Shown here piece after piece: positions 60,348 through 64,000 of a stretch of DNA of 64,000 nucleotides. The stretch's first letter is position 1. Every line of letters starts with the position of its first letter. The notes beneath the pieces were generated by a model, which worked only from the letters and a program-made list of their open reading frames with translations, was not told the DNA's origin and ran no database searches. The position numbers and the translations under genes were made by a program. The DNA is from Sphingopyxis fribergensis (lineage in GTDB: Bacteria; Pseudomonadota; Alphaproteobacteria; Sphingomonadales; Sphingomonadaceae): contig NZ_CP009122.1 of assembly GCF_000803645.1 (NCBI RefSeq), positions 1,588,501 to 1,652,500 of the forward strand. The letters run 5' to 3'.

Positions 60348-60763
60348 TAATGGAATGTGCGCCGGCGGCCGCGTGAAGTTCGCTCTTGATGGTGATCATG
60401 ACGAGCGGTCGCCTCGTCAAGGCACCGTCGAAAACGACCGCTTCTTCCGTTTCGCCCTCTAAAGCGGATGAGGCGGATGGCTCCCGCTCCCCGTGACTCC
60501 GTCCCGCAGAGCTGCCAGTTTGTCTGCGGTGGGACATCTTTCGGTGGTGGCCTATGCGCCGCATAGGGCGAGAATTGGCAGCTGTCCGCAGGGTGGTTTC
60601 GCACTGCCTCTATTTCGACCCGACCGACGTCCGCTCGGCGCGCTACAATCCGCTGATCGAGGTGCTCAAAGGCGCGTGCGAAGTCCGCGACGTACAGAAT
60701 GTCGCCGATATCCTCGTCGACCCTGTTCACCCATTTGATCTTCCTCAGCTACTCGGTTCGATA
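60348..60763. other. Intergenic relic region without an intact gene
   Basis: No intact gene is seen in this 416-base stretch. Part of it is the TraG/VirD4 fragment at 60590-60735. The rest shows no supported coding sequence. Confidence 0.5.
60590..60735 (+). pseudogene. Fragment of a TraG/VirD4 conjugation coupling protein
   Basis: The segment reads SHCLYFDPTDVRSARYNPLIEVLKGACEVRDVQNVADILVDPV, which matches a conserved stretch of TraG ATPases (FDPTD, RSARYNPL, EVRDVQN-ADILVDP). Walker motifs and the remainder are absent. It is a short relic of a conjugative element. Confidence 0.65.
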
Positions 60764-61105
60764 TTAGGTTAACGACGTCCCTAAGCATTCCCGGGGAGAT
60801 GTATCGGAACAGAATTCGATCCTAATCGTCACGGGCCCTTCGCGCTCCAGATGGTGTGGTACCAAGGGTGGAATAAGGACAGAGAAACCCTCCGTAACGC
60901 GGAAGCTACCGCCGCGTTCGTCATCCCAGCAAAAGCGGATTGAACCGATATCGACGGATAATATTCCCCATACATCGCATTTGAGGTCGTGACGGCGCAA
61001 CAGCCCGGCAGGAATGTCGTCCCCATCGAACGGACCGATATGTCGATGGGAGCGGGCGCCGTCCGGTAAGCCGGGATCCCGCTCGACAATTAGCACTTGC
61101 GTCAT
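60764..61105 (-). CDS. DUF1971 cupin-like protein of the NO-defence operon
   Basis: The 113-residue single-domain cupin has FDGDDIPAGLLRRHDLKCDVWGILSVDIGSIRFCWDDERG and FSVLIPPLVPHHLEREGPVTIRIEF. This matches DUF1971, the small domain found alone or next to tellurite-type methyltransferases and globins. Histidines in PHH may bind a metal. It is the last gene of the operon and starts 2 bases after the membrane protein stop. Role inferred from context only. Confidence 0.75.
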   Translation of the reverse strand: MTQVLIVERDPGLPDGARSHRHIGPFDGDDIPAGLLRRHDLKCDVWGILSVDIGSIRFCWDDERGGSFRVTEGFSVLIPPLVPHHLEREGPVTIRIEFCSDTSPRECLGTSLT

Positions 61106-61107
61106 CG

Positions 61108-61530
61108 TTAGAAACCCGTCGTCGCACGGATCACAAAGAAGGTGACGCCGAGGAACGCGAAACCGGCCGGAACCGCGAGAATCTGTGCCGCAACCGTGTG
61201 GCGGTCCATCGGTCCGGTCCAAGTCTGAAGCACGCCGTCGCTGCGATCGAGGGGGGACGCATGTTCGGGACCTTTCTGGGCGTGCAGGATGCCCGCAGTG
61301 AAGAAGTACATGAGCGTATAGAGCATCGAGACAATGAGCATGAAGATGGTCGCCGTATCGCGCCCCGTCGCCGCCAAGATGCCGACGAAGAAGATGCCGT
61401 AACAGGCGAACATCGTCCGCCAGATCGCGCGCGGCAACTGGAAGCCGACCTGTATCCCGCTCGTCTCATACGGGTCATTCGGTCGGTACGCGGGCTGTTC
61501 GTATATATCCTGACGCATTTCATCAAACAT
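61108..61530 (-). CDS. Small membrane protein of the NO-defence operon
   Basis: The 140-residue protein has a soluble tyrosine/proline-rich start (IYEQPAYRPNDPYETSG) and about three hydrophobic helices (TMFACYGIFFVGILAAT, IFMLIVSMLYTLMYFFTAGI and AAQILAVPAGFAFLGVTFFVI). I do not recognise the family. It overlaps the truncated haemoglobin gene by 8 bases, so it belongs to that operon. Confidence 0.65.
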   Translation of the reverse strand: MFDEMRQDIYEQPAYRPNDPYETSGIQVGFQLPRAIWRTMFACYGIFFVGILAATGRDTATIFMLIVSMLYTLMYFFTAGILHAQKGPEHASPLDRSDGVLQTWTGPMDRHTVAAQILAVPAGFAFLGVTFFVIRATTGF

Positions 61531-61990
61531 GGGGAAGCTCCACTTTCTTTGCCAAAGCCGCGTCGCGGTCGCGGTGAATCCAGATGCCGCTGAGCAGGCT
61601 TTCGGCGATCATCCGCGCTTTCGCGCCGATATGGTCGATCGCGGCGGGCGTCGGCGCGAGGTCGCGCAGCGCGGCGTAGAAAAGCCGCAGCCATCGATCG
61701 AAATGATGCTGGTCCAGCCCGGGAATCGCCAGATGCTTCATCATCGGGTTGCCGCTGAAGTTTCCTGCGCTGAGCAGGATCGACTGCCAGAAGCGGTTCA
61801 TCTGAGCGAGATGCTTCGGCCATTCGTTGACACGCGCGGCGAAGATCGGCCCCAGCTCGGCATCGTCGCGGATCGAGGCGTAGAAGCGATCGACCAGCGC
61901 GGCGATGAACGCCTCGTCGATGCCCATCGCGGCGGCATCGCTTTGCCGCCGTTCGCGGGCGGCGAGACTATGAGGATGCGAGCTGTGCAC
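61523..61990 (-). CDS. Group III truncated haemoglobin
   Basis: The 155-residue globin has the group III pattern: MGIDEAFIAALVDRFYASIRDDAELGPIFAARVNEWPKHLAQMNRFWQSILLSAGNFSGNPMMKHLAI, followed by the proximal histidine region HHFDRWLRLFYAAL. Family members bind oxygen or NO and accompany NO detoxification. It could also start at the ATG before GIDEAF. Confidence 0.88.
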   Translation of the reverse strand: MHSSHPHSLAARERRQSDAAAMGIDEAFIAALVDRFYASIRDDAELGPIFAARVNEWPKHLAQMNRFWQSILLSAGNFSGNPMMKHLAIPGLDQHHFDRWLRLFYAALRDLAPTPAAIDHIGAKARMIAESLLSGIWIHRDRDAALAKKVELPHV

Positions 61991-62008
61991 GAGGTTCAGC
62001 CGACGGCA

Positions 62009-63223
62009 TCAGGCCGCGACCAACTCGTCGGTCGGACCGAAAAATTCGTAGTGGATCCGCTCCGGCGACACCCCCGCGATATGGAGCCCGGTCACGAGTG
62101 CCTTCAGGAATGGCTTGGGGCCGCACAGATAGATGTCCGCTTCGTTTAACGGAGCGTTAGCGCGCAACCAGTCGACCGAGATCAGCCCCGTAACATCGTG
62201 CGTCTTGCCGATGGCGTCGCCTGCGGCGGGCTGGTCGTAAAAGGTGGAGACCGACATCGCGCCATGGCGTTCGGCCAGCCCGCGCAGATGTGATCCCATG
62301 GCGTGGGTCGCGCTATTGAGCGTGCCATGGACATAATGAGTTTCGACGTCCGGGTGATTGGCCGCAATCGTTTCGGCAATGCTCACCATCGGGGTTAGGC
62401 CGACCCCGCCCGAGAGCAGGATTACTGGGCGGCCCGTCGGGGCGTTCAGGACGAAGTCGCCAGAGGGGGGCGTTGCCTCGAGCGTATCGCCGACACTGAC
62501 CTGGTCGTGAAGAAAACGCGACCCGCCAGCGCCCTCGGCTTCGCGCTTCACCGAAATGCGGTACGCTTCGTCGTTCGGCGCGCAAGAAATCGAATAATTG
62601 CGCTTGACCGGCGGCCCGCCGGGCACGTCGAGACGGAACGTCAGATATTGACCGGGCTGATGGCGAAGAACCGGCAGACCGTCGGCCGGGCGAAGGACGA
62701 AGGAAGTGATAAGTTGGCTCTCCCGCCTCTTTTCGACGACGGTGAAGGGGCGCCATCCCGTCCAACCGCCTGAGGCGGCCGTAATCTGCTCGCGGATTGT
62801 GGTTTCGCGAGCCTTGAGAACGTCGGCAAGAAACCAATAAGCTTCACCCCACGCCGTCAATATTTCCTCCGATGCGACATCGCCGAGGACCTCGCCAATC
62901 GCGCCGAGAAGCGCGGTCGCGACGGAAGGATAATGTTCGGGGAGGATATGATAGCCGACATGCTTGTGCGCGATGCGTTCGATCGTTGGTCCTAGCTGGT
63001 CGAGATTGTCGATATTCTGCGCATAGGCAAGAATTGCTGCGGCAAGTGCATGGACCTGCGACCCGCCTTCACCCTGATTACTGTGATTAAATAATGCGCG
63101 GATTTGTTCGTCTTTGAAAAGGCGCCGGTACATGGCGGCGGTGATCGCAGTGCCGTGGTCGGCGAGCGCCGGTACGGTGGCTTTGACTAAAGCAATCGTG
63201 CGCGGGGAAAGAGGTTGGGTCAT
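62009..63223 (-). CDS. hmp: NO-inducible flavohaemoprotein (nitric oxide dioxygenase)
   Basis: The 404-residue protein has a globin domain (LFNHSNQGEGGSQVHALAAAILAYAQNIDNL, proximal His in IAHKHVGYHILPEHYP), an FAD domain (YLTFRLDVPGGPPVKRNYSISCAPND) and an NAD domain (PVILLSGGVGLTPMVSI; YLCGPKPFLKAL). It turns NO and oxygen into nitrate with NADH. Length is standard. It lies 18 bases upstream of the second haemoglobin gene. Confidence 0.95.
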   Translation of the reverse strand: MTQPLSPRTIALVKATVPALADHGTAITAAMYRRLFKDEQIRALFNHSNQGEGGSQVHALAAAILAYAQNIDNLDQLGPTIERIAHKHVGYHILPEHYPSVATALLGAIGEVLGDVASEEILTAWGEAYWFLADVLKARETTIREQITAASGGWTGWRPFTVVEKRRESQLITSFVLRPADGLPVLRHQPGQYLTFRLDVPGGPPVKRNYSISCAPNDEAYRISVKREAEGAGGSRFLHDQVSVGDTLEATPPSGDFVLNAPTGRPVILLSGGVGLTPMVSIAETIAANHPDVETHYVHGTLNSATHAMGSHLRGLAERHGAMSVSTFYDQPAAGDAIGKTHDVTGLISVDWLRANAPLNEADIYLCGPKPFLKALVTGLHIAGVSPERIHYEFFGPTDELVAA

Positions 63224-63248
63224 GGTAACTCCCTGGTTGAATATTCAG

Positions 63249-63638
63249 TTAGGTTTGATCAGTTCGGAGCGGGGGGGGGGGGCAGATAACGGCACGGAGC
63301 GTTTCCGCGATCCGGGATGCCCTCGCCTGTACGGCGGCGGCGGCCTCGCGCGGGAGCAGAGCATCGGTCGTATCAGCCCAGAGGAGCAGCCAGCGATCGA
63401 ACAAGGGGGGTGTGATGCGGTCCGCGTGCAGCATGTGCATGGCAAGGGGGTTGCCCTTGTATCGTCCGCTTGCGAAAACGACCGAAGACCAGAAATCGGT
63501 GATACGGTCGAGATGCTCGGGCCAGTCTGATATGACGTCGTTGAAAACCGGCCCAAGCTGAGGGTCCGCCCGCACCCTCGTGTAAAATAGCGTCACGAGA
63601 TGTTTCAAATCTTCGTCCACCAAGGTCGGCTCTGTCAT
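63249..63638 (-). CDS. Group III truncated haemoglobin, first gene of the operon
   Basis: The 129-residue globin (LVDEDLKHLVTLFYTRVRADPQLGPVFNDVISDWPEHLDRITDFWSSVVFASGRYKGNPLAMHMLHA, FDRWLLLWADTT) is a second, divergent group III haemoglobin. Its last codons contain a run of 12 C (CPPPP), read here as 12 G at 63271-63282. The ATG at 63638 is just past two NsrR-like dyads. The gene ends 25 bases before hmp starts, in the same direction. Confidence 0.87.
   Translation of the reverse strand: MTEPTLVDEDLKHLVTLFYTRVRADPQLGPVFNDVISDWPEHLDRITDFWSSVVFASGRYKGNPLAMHMLHADRITPPLFDRWLLLWADTTDALLPREAAAAVQARASRIAETLRAVICPPPPLRTDQT
63271..63282. repeat. 12-base G homopolymer near the 3' end of the truncated haemoglobin gene
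   Basis: A run of twelve G on the plus strand encodes the proline run (CPPPP) on the minus strand, ten codons before the stop. Runs of this length are prone to replication slippage. A change of length would replace the last few residues or remove the stop, altering coupling to hmp. Confidence 0.8.
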
Positions 63639-63656
63639 CTTAGCGACTCCATTAAC

Positions 63657-63673
63657 ATGTATTATCGGTGCAT
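63657..63673. promoter_or_regulatory. NsrR-like dyad 1 upstream of the NO-defence operon
   Basis: ATGTATTATCGGTGCAT has the form ATGYAT-N5-RTRCAT, with the 17-base length and ATGCAT half-sites known for NsrR operators. It lies 18 bases before the first globin ATG. Confidence 0.6.
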
Positions 63674-63693
63674 CTATAAGAGGCGATTGAAAC

Positions 63694-63710
63694 ATGCAAT
63701 ATCGATACAT
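63694..63710. promoter_or_regulatory. NsrR-like dyad 2 upstream of the NO-defence operon
   Basis: ATGCAATATCGATACAT mirrors dyad 1: on the opposite strand it reads ATGTAT-CGATA-TTGCAT. The pair is about 37 bases apart and frames the presumed promoter of the operon. Confidence 0.6.
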
Positions 63711-64000
63711 CATTTATTTTCGCCGTGAATGGCGCGTTATGGATCGGCCATCCGGAAGCAGCTTGTGCTCCCATCTCAGCATGAATGGATCGCGGGGCGA
63801 CGATCGCGGCTGACTTGGTCTATCGCATGGCTGCTTTCCCCGAGCATTCGCCGCCGCCGCTTGTGCGCGCGCTACTCGTTGCCCAGGATGGTCACAAACT
63901 ATCGCCGTGGGACCGACCGTGCGGTGCTTGCCGAGCCGCGAGCCTTGCTCAGCCAAAAGGGCGGCGACAACTTGGCTCGTGATAGGGGCTAATGACCGGC
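63711..64000. other. No supported gene
   Basis: Several overlapping open frames occur on both strands in this last stretch, but none has a ribosome-binding site, recognisable domain or coding pattern that stands out. A gene running off the right edge cannot be excluded. Confidence 0.4.

Noticed and set aside
1..64000. CRISPR array
   Set aside because: No run of regularly spaced direct repeats was seen; the repeats present are pairs of att sites, operators or dispersed elements.
63714..64000. Several short overlapping frames at the right edge
   Set aside because: None has start signals or a domain; both strands are open by composition alone.

Overview
The window is a GC-rich alphaproteobacterial chromosome segment. 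It most resembles the Sphingomonadales, and a Sphingopyxis-like organism is likely. The reasons are codon bias, several TonB-dependent receptors, LacI-controlled sugar loci, and the argD-argF-hslO and petABC blocks. This assignment rests on protein families and style, not on a marker gene.

Positions 1-35.9 kb are mostly core and housekeeping. They hold a DUF2147 protein; a beta-helix / diheme cytochrome pair running into maiA and a TonB receptor; and a compact MarR - PqqD-like - HprK-like kinase - nucleotidyltransferase cassette of unknown function (5.7-8.3 kb). Then come gph, glmU, a GNAT acetyltransferase, a VapBC toxin-antitoxin pair with paired operator boxes, glmS, an orphan membrane-anchored CobT-like VWA protein, and a series of single enzymes (GFA, HAD, dienelactone hydrolase, DUF411, aldo/keto reductase, LysE, Lrp, LLM oxidoreductase). 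The block ends with argD-argF-hslO, queC-queE, lipB, two paralogous membrane proteins, hemF-trmL, petABC, apt, RidA and DUF1134.

A tRNA-Ser(GCU) gene at 36.1 kb is the integration site of a 7.3 kb island (36187-43444). The island has a tyrosine integrase, a 23-bp direct repeat at its two ends, an excisionase-like HTH protein, a serine recombinase, a row of unrecognised small genes with overlapping stops and starts, and one membrane cargo protein. Beyond the right end lie an internally deleted copy of the same tRNA and a decayed P4-type integrase, so the locus has been used more than once.

From 44.4 to 60.3 kb are two adjacent carbohydrate loci. The first has a LacI regulator, a GH65 phosphorylase fused to a beta-phosphoglucomutase, a TonB receptor and an MFS sugar transporter. 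Its promoter carries an 18-bp-arm palindrome surrounding a TTGACA box. The second has a GH6 cellulase-like enzyme, a LacI regulator (apparent ATT start), a GH3 exo-glucosidase and a TonB receptor, which suggests beta-1,4-glucan or cello-oligosaccharide use. A pirin fragment and a TraG/VirD4 fragment mark older gene loss.

The last 3 kb is a minus-strand operon for nitric oxide defence: group III truncated haemoglobin, flavohaemoprotein, a second truncated haemoglobin, a small membrane protein and a DUF1971 cupin. It is preceded by two 17-bp NsrR-like dyads.
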